Program-made: the position numbers and the translations under genes
Part shown: positions 9,369 to 16,431 of the stretch, piece by piece
How positions within the stretch are numbered: position 1 is the first letter of the stretch
Layout: every line of letters starts with the position of its first letter
Assembly (NCBI RefSeq): GCF_017876095.1
Contig: NZ_JAGINM010000034.1
Span: 1-56,289, forward strand
Direction of reading: 5' to 3'
Origin: Azospirillum agricola
GTDB taxonomy: Bacteria; Pseudomonadota; Alphaproteobacteria; Azospirillales; Azospirillaceae
Length of the DNA: 56,289 nucleotides
The notes under the pieces: generated by a model
Databases searched by the model: none
The model's input: only the letters and a program-made list of their open reading frames with translations
What the model was told of the DNA's origin: nothing

Positions 9369-10363
9369 CCGCGCTTTTCCCCGAAGCGGGCGGCTTCCTG
9401 CCGCACCATCATTTCTGGACCGAGGAGGGCCTCGCCCTGGAGCGCGAACGCGTCTTCGGCCGCTGCTGGCTCTACATGGGCGTGTTCGACGCCACCGGCG
9501 CGCCGGCCGAACTGACCGCCGACATGGCCGGGTTGCGCTTCACCGTCCGGCGCGACGCCGCCGGCCTGTCGGGAATCTGCCGCGACGGCGACCGTGTCCG
9601 CCCGCTGGAGGTCGATTGCTGCGGCGCCCTGGTCTTCGCCCGCGTGGCCCGAGAAAGCGCGGAGGACGGCCTCACCCTGGCCGAGCATCTGCACCCCTAC
9701 GCCGAGCGGCTCGCCGCCATGTCGGTCAACTGCGTCAACCCCGAGCTACCGGTCGGCATCCCCTTCCAGGCCAACTGGAAAGCGCTGGTCGAGAACACGA
9801 TGGACGATTTCCACGGTTCCACCGTCCATCCCGAGACGATCCACCCCGCCGTCCATCCGGACTGGCAGACCCACCTGACAACCGAACGCTTCGGCGCCAA
9901 CAGCGATTCATGCTGGCGGTTGGCCGACGGCACCGCCGGCTGGTGGGCGAAGCTGGACGCCAAGCTGCGCCTCGCCAAATTCGCCGATGAAGCGGTCTAT
10001 CGCCACATCTTCATCTTCCCGAACTTCTATCTGGCGAGCTTCTACGGCGCGACGGTCATCCCGCACCGGGTCGATCCGGTGGCGCCCGACGCGGCGGTGC
10101 TGCGGTGGCAGTTGTTCCTGCCGACGACCCGGCTGGAGACACCGCGCGAGCGGGCCTTCCACCGTTCGACCGCCGCCTATCTCCTGACCTCGGCTAGCGG
10201 CGTGATCGAGGAAGACCGCCCGGTCTGCGAGGCAGTGCAGCAGGGGCGGGCGGCCATCCTCGGCAACGGCGTGTACGGCCGGCGCGAGCGGCGCATCCTG
10301 GATTTCCATGTGGCGATGCTGGCGCAGTTGGCCGGGACCGCCGCGACGGGTTCCCGCCCATGA
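9365..10363 (+). CDS. Oxygenase alpha-subunit catalytic domain lacking the Rieske centre
   Basis: 332 residues in the ring-hydroxylating oxygenase alpha-subunit fold. The mononuclear iron site is present: Asp147, His150 and His155 in MDDFHGSTVHPE, with a late acidic ligand region EEDRPVCEAVQQG. The N-terminal part keeps the usual oxygenase flanks (ERVFGRCWLYMG, CCGALVFARVA), but the stretch that should hold CxH and CxxH is absent, so this chain cannot bind a [2Fe-2S] cluster. The preceding gene encodes exactly that part. The ATG at 9365 overlaps the previous stop (ATGA), and its own stop overlaps the GNAT start. Substrate unknown; the setting suggests an acyl chain or sugar. Confidence 0.85.
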   Translation: MTALFPEAGGFLPHHHFWTEEGLALERERVFGRCWLYMGVFDATGAPAELTADMAGLRFTVRRDAAGLSGICRDGDRVRPLEVDCCGALVFARVARESAEDGLTLAEHLHPYAERLAAMSVNCVNPELPVGIPFQANWKALVENTMDDFHGSTVHPETIHPAVHPDWQTHLTTERFGANSDSCWRLADGTAGWWAKLDAKLRLAKFADEAVYRHIFIFPNFYLASFYGATVIPHRVDPVAPDAAVLRWQLFLPTTRLETPRERAFHRSTAAYLLTSASGVIEEDRPVCEAVQQGRAAILGNGVYGRRERRILDFHVAMLAQLAGTAATGSRP

Positions 10364-10920
10364 GCGGCCTCGGCTTCATCGTGCCCACCGAGGAGCACGC
10401 CCGGATCCTCCTCGATTGGCGCACCCGGCCCGACATCGCCGACCAGATGCTGTCCGAAGTGCCCCACGACGTGGAGCGGCAGAAGGCGTGGCTGCGCCGC
10501 TGCGCCGAGCGCGACGACTATGTCCACCGCATCCTCTGCGTCGATGGGGTGCCGGCGGGCCATGTCTCGATCACCGTGACCGAACCGGCCTGGGGAATCG
10601 CCACGCTGGGCGTGCTGATGGGCGAGCGGGCCGGGCGGATGGGGGCGGCGCCGCTGAACTTCGCCTACATGCTCAACCACGTCTTCTACACGATGGGCCT
10701 GCGCAAGGTGGTCAACCACATCCTGGGCACCAACAACCCGCGCCTGTTGAAGGGCCAGCCGCTGATCGGCTACCGCCCGGTCGGGGTGCTGGCCCGGCAG
10801 GTGGTGAGGGACGGCCGGGAGATCGACCTGCACATCTTCGAGATGCTGGCCGAGGATTGGCGCGCCACGCGCGGGCGGTTCCGGATCCGCGAAGACATGG
10901 ACGGCCGGGTCTGGGAGTGA
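10360..10920 (+). CDS. GNAT N-acyltransferase, PseH/RimJ-like
   Basis: A 186-residue GNAT-fold protein. The N-terminal pattern LLDWRTRPDIADQM and the later 'GLRKVVNHILGTNNPRLL' match the RimJ/PseH type, which uses acyl-CoA or acyl-ACP to acylate an amino group, in PseH the C4 amine of UDP-4-amino-4,6-dideoxy-AltNAc. The start overlaps the oxygenase stop (ATGA), which makes it the last gene of the operon. I infer that it attaches the acyl group made by KASIII and SDR, perhaps hydroxylated by the oxygenases, to an amino sugar. pseB and pseC, which would make such an amine, lie 30 kb away in the same window. Donor specificity cannot be read from sequence. Confidence 0.75.
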   Translation: MSGLGFIVPTEEHARILLDWRTRPDIADQMLSEVPHDVERQKAWLRRCAERDDYVHRILCVDGVPAGHVSITVTEPAWGIATLGVLMGERAGRMGAAPLNFAYMLNHVFYTMGLRKVVNHILGTNNPRLLKGQPLIGYRPVGVLARQVVRDGREIDLHIFEMLAEDWRATRGRFRIREDMDGRVWE

Positions 10921-10942
10921 CCCGCCCGCCGGATCGGGCGAT

Positions 10943-12091
10943 TCAGGCCCACTCCATCGCGTCCCGCCAGACCGCGTGGAAATGCTGGATGCGCTCCTCG
11001 CCAAGCCCGAGCATGGCCGGGAAGCCAACCTGTTGCACCCCCCGGAAGGCCTGCTCGGTCTCTTCCTGGTCTTCGCGCAGCAGGGCGACGTTCAGGTCGC
11101 GGGCGGTGTCCTCGATCATCCGGCGCGCCGCCGTGCCGCCGCCCTCCAGCCCGGCGGGATCGGCCAGGAACAGCCGCAGGCGCAGCGCGCAGCGGGCGGG
11201 GTCTAGCGGGTCGTAGGTCTGCACGCTCATCACCGCGCCGCGGGTAAAACCGACCTCCAGGTTGGGGAAGATGTGAAGGTGGTCGTACTCGCGCAGGGTT
11301 CCGCTCGGGCGGAAGCCCAGCCTCTGCGAGACCCCGTCCCACCAGCGGGCGCTCTTGTCCGAGACGGAGGTGACGCCGCGCGAGTGCGGCCCGGCTTCGC
11401 GCGCGTCGCCGCCGTAGTCGCAGCGCCAGTCGCCCTTGACCAGCTTGCGGAAGGTGGTCGGGTGGACCATGTCGGCGTGGTAGACCTCCAGCACGCTCTC
11501 CACGCCCATCTTCCAGTTGGCCTCCCACATCGTCTCCCGCTCGTCGAAGGAGCGGATGAAGATTTCCGAGGCGTGGCGCAGAACCTCGGCGTAGACGCCC
11601 AGCCACTCCTCCAGCGACGGGCCGTCCGCCGCCACCCGCAGGAAGACGAAGCGCCCGCAGATCTCCACCGCCACCGGAGTCAGCGCCCGCGCGCAGCGGG
11701 CCGCCTTGTCCAGGCCGAACTGCGCCTCGTTGCCGGGGATGCCGTAGGGCACGCCGTCGCGGTCGTAGGTCCAGCCATGGTAGCCGCAGCGCAGCATCCC
11801 ATTGCCGCGCGCTTCCCGCTTCAGGATGGCGAAGCGGTGGGTGCAGACGTTGCGGAAGGCCCGCAACTCCCCTTCGAAATTCTGCACCACCACGTCCAGC
11901 CCGCCGATCCGCCGGGTCAGATAGTCGTTGTGGCGGACGAGGTCGTCGGTAAAGCCGGCGAACACCCAGCAGCGGCGGAAGAGGCGCTCCTCCTCCGTCC
12001 GGAAGATCTCCGGATCGTGGTAGGCGGCCGGAGGAAGTCCGGGGGCGGCCTTGGCCGGTGCGAAGCCCGGCGCGCGGGGGAACATGTGCAT
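10943..12091 (-). CDS. Complete Rieske-type aromatic-ring-hydroxylating oxygenase alpha subunit homologue
   Basis: 382 residues with both domains: Rieske ligands Cys83, His85, Cys102 and His105 (NVCTHR, RCGYHGW), and a catalytic iron site with His205 and His210 in LEVYHADMVHP. The bridging residue before them is Glu202 rather than the usual Asp. A late acidic ligand region reads REDQEETEQAFRG. No beta subunit, ferredoxin or reductase gene is adjacent, so it probably works as a homo-oligomer with a shared electron donor. It converges on the GNAT gene with a 22-base gap. Two Rieske systems side by side suggest two successive oxidations, possibly of the same acyl group. Confidence 0.85.
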   Translation of the reverse strand: MHMFPRAPGFAPAKAAPGLPPAAYHDPEIFRTEEERLFRRCWVFAGFTDDLVRHNDYLTRRIGGLDVVVQNFEGELRAFRNVCTHRFAILKREARGNGMLRCGYHGWTYDRDGVPYGIPGNEAQFGLDKAARCARALTPVAVEICGRFVFLRVAADGPSLEEWLGVYAEVLRHASEIFIRSFDERETMWEANWKMGVESVLEVYHADMVHPTTFRKLVKGDWRCDYGGDAREAGPHSRGVTSVSDKSARWWDGVSQRLGFRPSGTLREYDHLHIFPNLEVGFTRGAVMSVQTYDPLDPARCALRLRLFLADPAGLEGGGTAARRMIEDTARDLNVALLREDQEETEQAFRGVQQVGFPAMLGLGEERIQHFHAVWRDAMEWA

Positions 12092-12167
12092 GGCGGGCAG
12101 GGTAGCGGCGGCGCGGCGGGCGGTCCAGGGCGCAGCGCCCGTCCCGGATGCGACCGCATGCCGCCCT

Positions 12168-13322
12168 TCAGCCCGGTCTGAACAGGCTCGCCTCGATGCC
12201 GCGCACGCCCAGCGAGTCGGCTACGTAATAGGCGATCATTGCCCGGCCGTCTGGCAGCATGCCGGTCCAGGGGTATCCCAGGTCGGGCGCCGGACCGTCG
12301 TCACGGACCAGAATCTCCGGCGCGTCGTCGATGGCCTGGGTCAGCGGATCGTAGATTCGCGCGCGGATGCCGTAGGGCTCGTGCCGGTAGCCCCGGCAGA
12401 CCAGCAGCCGGCCGTCCGGCAGCGGGCAGGCGTCGTAGGGGTGTCCCGGCAGGTCGTGGCGCCGCCACGGCTCCCAGCTGCGCCCCAGGTCGGTGGAGCG
12501 CGAGGTCGCCAGGGAATCGCCCAGCCCGGTGGTGCGGTGGAAGGCGGTCAGCCCGCCCCCGGCGTCGAGATGCAGCGCCGTCTCGCAGAACCCCGCCTTG
12601 CCCTCCGGATCGAAGGCGATGACGGAGCGGTACTCCCAGCTCTCCCCCCTGTCGGTCGAGGCGAAGAGGTGGCTGGCGTAGGTTCCCGTCGCCGGGTGAT
12701 GGGTGTAGCCGGTCAGCAGGAGCGTGCCGTCGGGAGCCTCCACCGCCCGGCCGCGCACCGCGCCGCCGCGGAAGGGCCGCTGTCCGGGCACGAGGTCGGG
12801 GTGGCCGGGCAGGGCGGGCAGGAAGCGGTGCGGCGACCAGTTCCGCCCACCGTCGTCGCTGAGCCGGGTGTAGCCACCCCAGAAGAGGTAGAGGTCGCCG
12901 GTCTTCAGCGGGCTGCCCACCAGCCCCAGCCCGAGGTCGCGCAGCGCCTGCCCGTCCTCCGCCGGCACGGGGTACCAGCAAAAGCCGGCAAGCAGGATGC
13001 GACCGTCTCGCAAGACCAGCAGGCTGGCGTCCTGGTCGGCCGCCTGGGGGTCGGGCGGCAGGCCCCAGGGGTCGCCTTGCGGACGCCCATCGGGACCCAG
13101 CTCCAGCAGCACGGTCTGCGAGCGGGCGTCGAGATGGTCAATGTGGTTGAAACCATCCTCGCTGCGCCGGTAAGCCTCCCCGCGCAACCAGCGGTGGTCG
13201 CGGGCGCGCCGGAAGGCGACCAGCACCGTCCCGTCGCCCCGCACCGCCACCGAGGGGAAGGAGGCGTAGAAATGCGGGTCGCGGTAGAGGACCCGATGCT
13301 CGATGTCCGGCGCGGAGGCCAT
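12168..13322 (-). CDS. BNR-repeat/sialidase-fold protein
   Basis: About 384 residues with three clear Asp-boxes (SDDGGRNW, STDRGESW, STDLGRSW) and repeated beta-propeller strands, as in sialidases and related six-bladed glycosidases. An N-terminal arginine-rich part (VLVAFRRARDH) could supply the substrate-carboxylate arginines, but I cannot confirm a full sialidase active site. The ATG at 13322 is preceded by GGGAAAGGG, giving a protein with no signal peptide; longer starts are open but lack a ribosome-binding site. A cytoplasmic glycosidase or glycan-binding propeller beside nucleotide-sugar genes is unusual. It is divergent from the Nudix gene. Function not assigned beyond the fold. Confidence 0.75.
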   Translation of the reverse strand: MASAPDIEHRVLYRDPHFYASFPSVAVRGDGTVLVAFRRARDHRWLRGEAYRRSEDGFNHIDHLDARSQTVLLELGPDGRPQGDPWGLPPDPQAADQDASLLVLRDGRILLAGFCWYPVPAEDGQALRDLGLGLVGSPLKTGDLYLFWGGYTRLSDDGGRNWSPHRFLPALPGHPDLVPGQRPFRGGAVRGRAVEAPDGTLLLTGYTHHPATGTYASHLFASTDRGESWEYRSVIAFDPEGKAGFCETALHLDAGGGLTAFHRTTGLGDSLATSRSTDLGRSWEPWRRHDLPGHPYDACPLPDGRLLVCRGYRHEPYGIRARIYDPLTQAIDDAPEILVRDDGPAPDLGYPWTGMLPDGRAMIAYYVADSLGVRGIEASLFRPG

Positions 13323-13464
13323 GGCCAACCCTTTCCCAATCATTGCCACAGCCTTGCAAACCGGAGCGGGCCTTGCCAAGCGCCCTCTCCGTCCGGGGGC
13401 TTGTGCCGGGCGGGCCGCTCCGGTTAGGTCTCGGGCGCCTTGGAACCAAGCCGAAGGACCGCGC

Positions 13465-14070
13465 ATGACGCGACACCGCCCCTGGACCGTGCTCGACAGC
13501 CGCGACCTGGTCGACGCCGACCCGTTCCTGAAGCTGCGGGTCGAGACGGTGGAACTGCCCGACGGCCGGCGGATCGACGACTACTACCAGCTCGACATGC
13601 CGTCCTTCGCCTGCGTCTTCGCCGAAACCGAGGACGGCCGGATCGTTGTCTACCGGCAGTACCGGCACGGAACGCGCCGCGTCGGGCTGGTCTTCCCCGG
13701 CGGCCACCTGTCGCCCGGCGAGGAGCCGCTGGAGGCCGCCAAGCGGGAGCTGCTGGAGGAGACCGGGATGGAGGCCGCCGCCTGGACCGGTCTCGGCGGC
13801 TACATGGTGAACGCCAACCAGGGCGGCGCGGTGTCGCACATGTTCCGCGCCACCGGCTGCCGCCGCGTCGCCGAGCCGCTGTCCGACGACCTGGAGAACA
13901 CCGAGATCCTGCTGATGACCCGCGACGAGCTGCTCGCCGGGATCGGCCGCGGCGAGATGCATCTGCTGACCCAGATCGCGCTGGTCAGCATGGTCTGGCA
14001 GGCGGAGATCGCCCGCGCCGTCGCCAAGCCCCCCACCGCCCCCACCACCGAACCGGGAGAACCCGCATGA
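13465..14070 (+). CDS. Nudix hydrolase, ADP-sugar pyrophosphatase-like
   Basis: 201 residues with a complete Nudix box: Gly of GHLSPGEEP, then REL.EE.G in KRELLEETGM. The N-terminal strand pattern (DSRDLVDADPFLKLRVETV, followed by PDGRRIDDYYQ) resembles the NudF/ADP-ribose pyrophosphatase group. It probably cleaves a nucleoside diphosphate linked to a sugar, consistent with the cluster. The ATG at 13465 has GAAGGA upstream. The stop overlaps the start of a small exported protein gene (ATGA). Confidence 0.85.
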   Translation: MTRHRPWTVLDSRDLVDADPFLKLRVETVELPDGRRIDDYYQLDMPSFACVFAETEDGRIVVYRQYRHGTRRVGLVFPGGHLSPGEEPLEAAKRELLEETGMEAAAWTGLGGYMVNANQGGAVSHMFRATGCRRVAEPLSDDLENTEILLMTRDELLAGIGRGEMHLLTQIALVSMVWQAEIARAVAKPPTAPTTEPGEPA

Positions 14071-14324
14071 CCCGCACCGCCACCCCCCTCCTGTTGGTCC
14101 TCCTCCTCGCGGCCGGCGCCGCCGCCGAGCCGATGAAAGGCACCTACGAACTGCGCTGCCAGGACCCGGCGACGCGCCAGTGGACCGTCGCCGGCCGCCT
14201 CGCCGATCCGGAAATCCGGGACAAGCCGACCGGCGGGCGCGAGGTTCTGGGCAAGGGACCCGACGGCAAGCCGCTGGTCCTGCCGATGCCGAACGACCGC
14301 ACCTGCATGCTGAGCCAAACCTGA
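14067..14324 (+). CDS. Small exported protein, unknown function
   Basis: 85 residues beginning with a strong Sec signal: a short basic N-terminus, a Leu/Ala core (LLLVLLLAAGAAA) and a likely cleavage site after AAA. The mature part has only about 65 residues with two cysteines (LRCQDP and RTCMLS), which could form a disulfide. Coupled to the Nudix gene by an ATGA overlap. No family recognised. A periplasmic location is inferred from the signal. Confidence 0.7.
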   Translation: MTRTATPLLLVLLLAAGAAAEPMKGTYELRCQDPATRQWTVAGRLADPEIRDKPTGGREVLGKGPDGKPLVLPMPNDRTCMLSQT

Positions 14325-14375
14325 TCTTGAACCATCACGCCCACAAATCCGAAAGGGGTAGCCCTTCCAAGAAAT

Positions 14376-14402
14376 ACTTTCACCCCAGACTTTTATGAAA
14401 GT
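14376..14402. other. Inverted repeat after the Nudix/exported-protein pair
   Basis: ACTTTCA and TGAAAGT form 7-base arms around a 13-base loop, 50 bases after the stop of the small exported protein gene. A shorter AAGGG/CCCTT pair lies at about 14353-14366. Either could act as a weak terminator or operator. There is no clear T-tract. Confidence 0.2.
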
Positions 14403-14438
14403 GGTAATCACCAATGGACCTAGGACCAAAAGGCGATG

Positions 14439-14453
14439 TTAACGCCTCGTTAA
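14439..14453. promoter_or_regulatory. Perfect CtrA-type box, TTAA-N7-TTAA
   Basis: The sequence TTAACGCCTCGTTAA matches the alphaproteobacterial CtrA consensus exactly. It sits 70 bases before the first of two small paralogous genes, a usual distance for an activator site overlapping the -35 region. CtrA commonly controls motility and cell-cycle genes. The match is direct; binding is inferred. Confidence 0.6.
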
Positions 14454-14522
14454 CTGGCCGGATGGCTCAATGATTTCATCGAGACCGCACCGGTCTTCAC
14501 TTGAAATGCAGGGATGATGACC

Positions 14523-14732
14523 ATGACGAAGACCACTTTCTCCTCCGAGATCTTCAGCGCCGCCACCCTGCACCTGGACATCCTCGACCAGTTCGTTGGC
14601 ATCGTGCAGGGCAAGCTGGCCGCGACTGACAACGCCTTCGCCCGCGACAGCCTGACCGACCTGCTGGCCAACCTCACCGACCAGCGCGACAGCTACATGG
14701 CCTTCGCCGTCCCGATGGCAACCGCCGCCTGA
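14523..14732 (+). CDS. Small helical protein, first of a tandem paralogous pair
   Basis: 69 residues, no signal peptide or membrane segment, apparently all helical. It is 45/67 identical to the next gene's product, and this alignment supports the ATG at 14523, with AGGGA eight bases before it; ATGs at 14514 and 14517 lie upstream. Conserved parts are LHLDILDQF, VQGKLAAT and RDSLTDLLANL. The helices look amphipathic, which would suit a small dimer or a partner-binding protein. A perfect CtrA box lies 70 bases upstream. No known family recognised. Confidence 0.75.
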   Translation: MTKTTFSSEIFSAATLHLDILDQFVGIVQGKLAATDNAFARDSLTDLLANLTDQRDSYMAFAVPMATAA

Positions 14733-14789
14733 TCCGTCCCGCCTCCGCTCCTTCGGTCAACGCCCGCCACGCACAGGAAGCCCGAGATC

Positions 14790-14996
14790 ATGAAGACCGC
14801 CATCGCCTCCGAGATCGTCAGCGCCGCCGCCCTGCACCTGGACGTGCTCGACGGGTTCATCGCCGTCGTGCAGGGCAAGCTGGCCGCGACGAGCGACGCC
14901 TTCCTGCGCGACAGCCTGACCGACCTGCTGGCCAGCCTGACCGAGCAGCGCGAGACCTACCTCGCCTTCGCCCCGCTGATGAGCGCCGCCGCCTGA
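14790..14996 (+). CDS. Small helical protein, second of the tandem pair
   Basis: 68 residues, paralogous to the protein of the preceding gene along its whole length, with conserved LHLDVLDGF, VQGKLAAT and RDSLTDLLASL. Starts 57 bases after the first gene's stop, so the two are probably one transcript. Changes are concentrated at the N-terminus and in the last ten residues, while the central helix is nearly invariant; this argues for selection, not a dead duplicate. Function unknown. Confidence 0.75.
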   Translation: MKTAIASEIVSAAALHLDVLDGFIAVVQGKLAATSDAFLRDSLTDLLASLTEQRETYLAFAPLMSAAA

Positions 14997-15113
14997 TCGC
15001 CCCGGCCGGCCACCGATAAGCCGCGCCGTCTGGAAGATTCGTGTTGAGTTTGCGCGCCCGGGCGGGAAATCTCCCGCCACGCCGTCTCCACTGAATCGAC
15101 CGTAACCTCCATC

Positions 15114-16403
15114 ATGACCCACCCCCGCCGGATTTCCGTCATCGGTCTCGGCTATGTCGGCCTCCCGGTCGCCGTCGCCTTCGGCCGCGCCGGAGCCTCC
15201 GTGGTCGCCTTCGACATCGACGCCGGCCGCATCGCCGAGCTGCGCGAAGGCCGCGACCGCACCGGGGAAGTCGAACCCGACAAGCTCGCCGAAGCCAAGC
15301 TGACCTTCACCGCCGACCCGGCGGATCTGGCCGCGGCCGATTTCCACATCGTCGCCGTGCCGACCCCGATCGACGACGCCAAGCTGCCGGATCTGGGCCC
15401 CCTGCTGTCGGCGACCCGCAGCGTCGGGCGCCAGTTGAAGCGCGGCGACATCGTGGTCTACGAATCCACCGTCTACCCCGGCGCCACCGAGCGCGAATGC
15501 GTGCCCCTCCTGGAGCGTGAATCCGGCCTGCGGTTCGGCGCCGATTTCGGCGTCGGTTTCTCGCCCGAGCGCATCAACCCCGGCGACCGCGAGCACCGCT
15601 TCGAGACCATCGTGAAGGTGGTCTCCGGCTCCGACGCGGCGACGCTGGACACGGTCGCGGCGGTCTACGGCAGCGTCGTGACGGCGGGCGTCCACCGCGC
15701 GCCCTCCATCGCCGTGGCCGAGGCCGCCAAGGTGCTGGAGAACACCCAGCGTGACCTGAACATCGCGCTGATGAACGAGCTGTCGGTCATCCTGCACAAG
15801 CTGGGCGTCGATACCCAGGACGTGCTGGCCGCCGCCGGGACGAAGTGGAACTTTCTGCGCTTCTTCCCCGGCTTGGTCGGCGGGCACTGCATCGGCGTCG
15901 ATCCCTATTACCTGACCCACCGCGCCCAGCAGGTCGGCCACCACCCGGAGGTCATCCTGTCCGGGCGCCGCATCAACGATTCGATGGGCTCCCACATCGC
16001 GCGGGAGACGGTGAAGATCCTGCTGTCCCAAGGGCAAGGCGGGCGCGACCTGCGGGTGACCGTGCTCGGCCTGACCTTCAAGGAGAACGTGCCCGACATC
16101 CGCAACACCCGCGTCATCGACGTGGTGCGCGAGCTGGAGGGCTTCGGCATCGCGGTGGCGGTCCACGATCCCCACGCCGACGCCGAGGCCTGCCGTCACG
16201 AATACGGGCTTGAGCTGACCCCGGCCGAGGATCTGGCCCCCGCCGACGCGGTGATCCTGGCGGTCGCCCACGACACGTTCCGGCGCGGCGGCTGGCCGCT
16301 GATCACCACGCTGCTGAAGGGCGGGCGTGGGCTGACGGTGGACGTGCGCGCCTGCCTGGACCGCGCGGCGACGCCGGACGGCGTCCGGCTCTGGCGGCTG
16401 TAA
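15114..16403 (+). CDS. Nucleotide-sugar dehydrogenase, TviB/WbpO-like
   Basis: 429 residues in the UDP-glucose/GDP-mannose dehydrogenase family: NAD loop VIGLGYVGLPVAVAF, central VYESTVYPGATE, catalytic Cys in GGHCIGVDPYYL, and a C-terminal UDP-binding domain (GLTFKENVPDIRN). The VGLPVA start and GGHCIGVDPYYL form are typical of the TviB/WbpO/VipA branch, which oxidises UDP-GlcNAc or UDP-GalNAc to the uronic acid, rather than UDP-glucose dehydrogenase. It supplies an acidic sugar for the local polysaccharide. The 117 bases upstream show no recognisable site. Confidence 0.88.
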   Translation: MTHPRRISVIGLGYVGLPVAVAFGRAGASVVAFDIDAGRIAELREGRDRTGEVEPDKLAEAKLTFTADPADLAAADFHIVAVPTPIDDAKLPDLGPLLSATRSVGRQLKRGDIVVYESTVYPGATERECVPLLERESGLRFGADFGVGFSPERINPGDREHRFETIVKVVSGSDAATLDTVAAVYGSVVTAGVHRAPSIAVAEAAKVLENTQRDLNIALMNELSVILHKLGVDTQDVLAAAGTKWNFLRFFPGLVGGHCIGVDPYYLTHRAQQVGHHPEVILSGRRINDSMGSHIARETVKILLSQGQGGRDLRVTVLGLTFKENVPDIRNTRVIDVVRELEGFGIAVAVHDPHADAEACRHEYGLELTPAEDLAPADAVILAVAHDTFRRGGWPLITTLLKGGRGLTVDVRACLDRAATPDGVRLWRL

Positions 16404-16431
16404 GGGCCGCCGCCACAGACGATCGGGCCGC

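Noticed and set aside
13323..13466. N-terminal extension of the sialidase-fold protein up to 13466
   Set aside because: It would overlap the Nudix ribosome-binding site and start, reads as Arg/Pro/Ala-rich filler, and has no ribosome-binding site, whereas 13322 has one.
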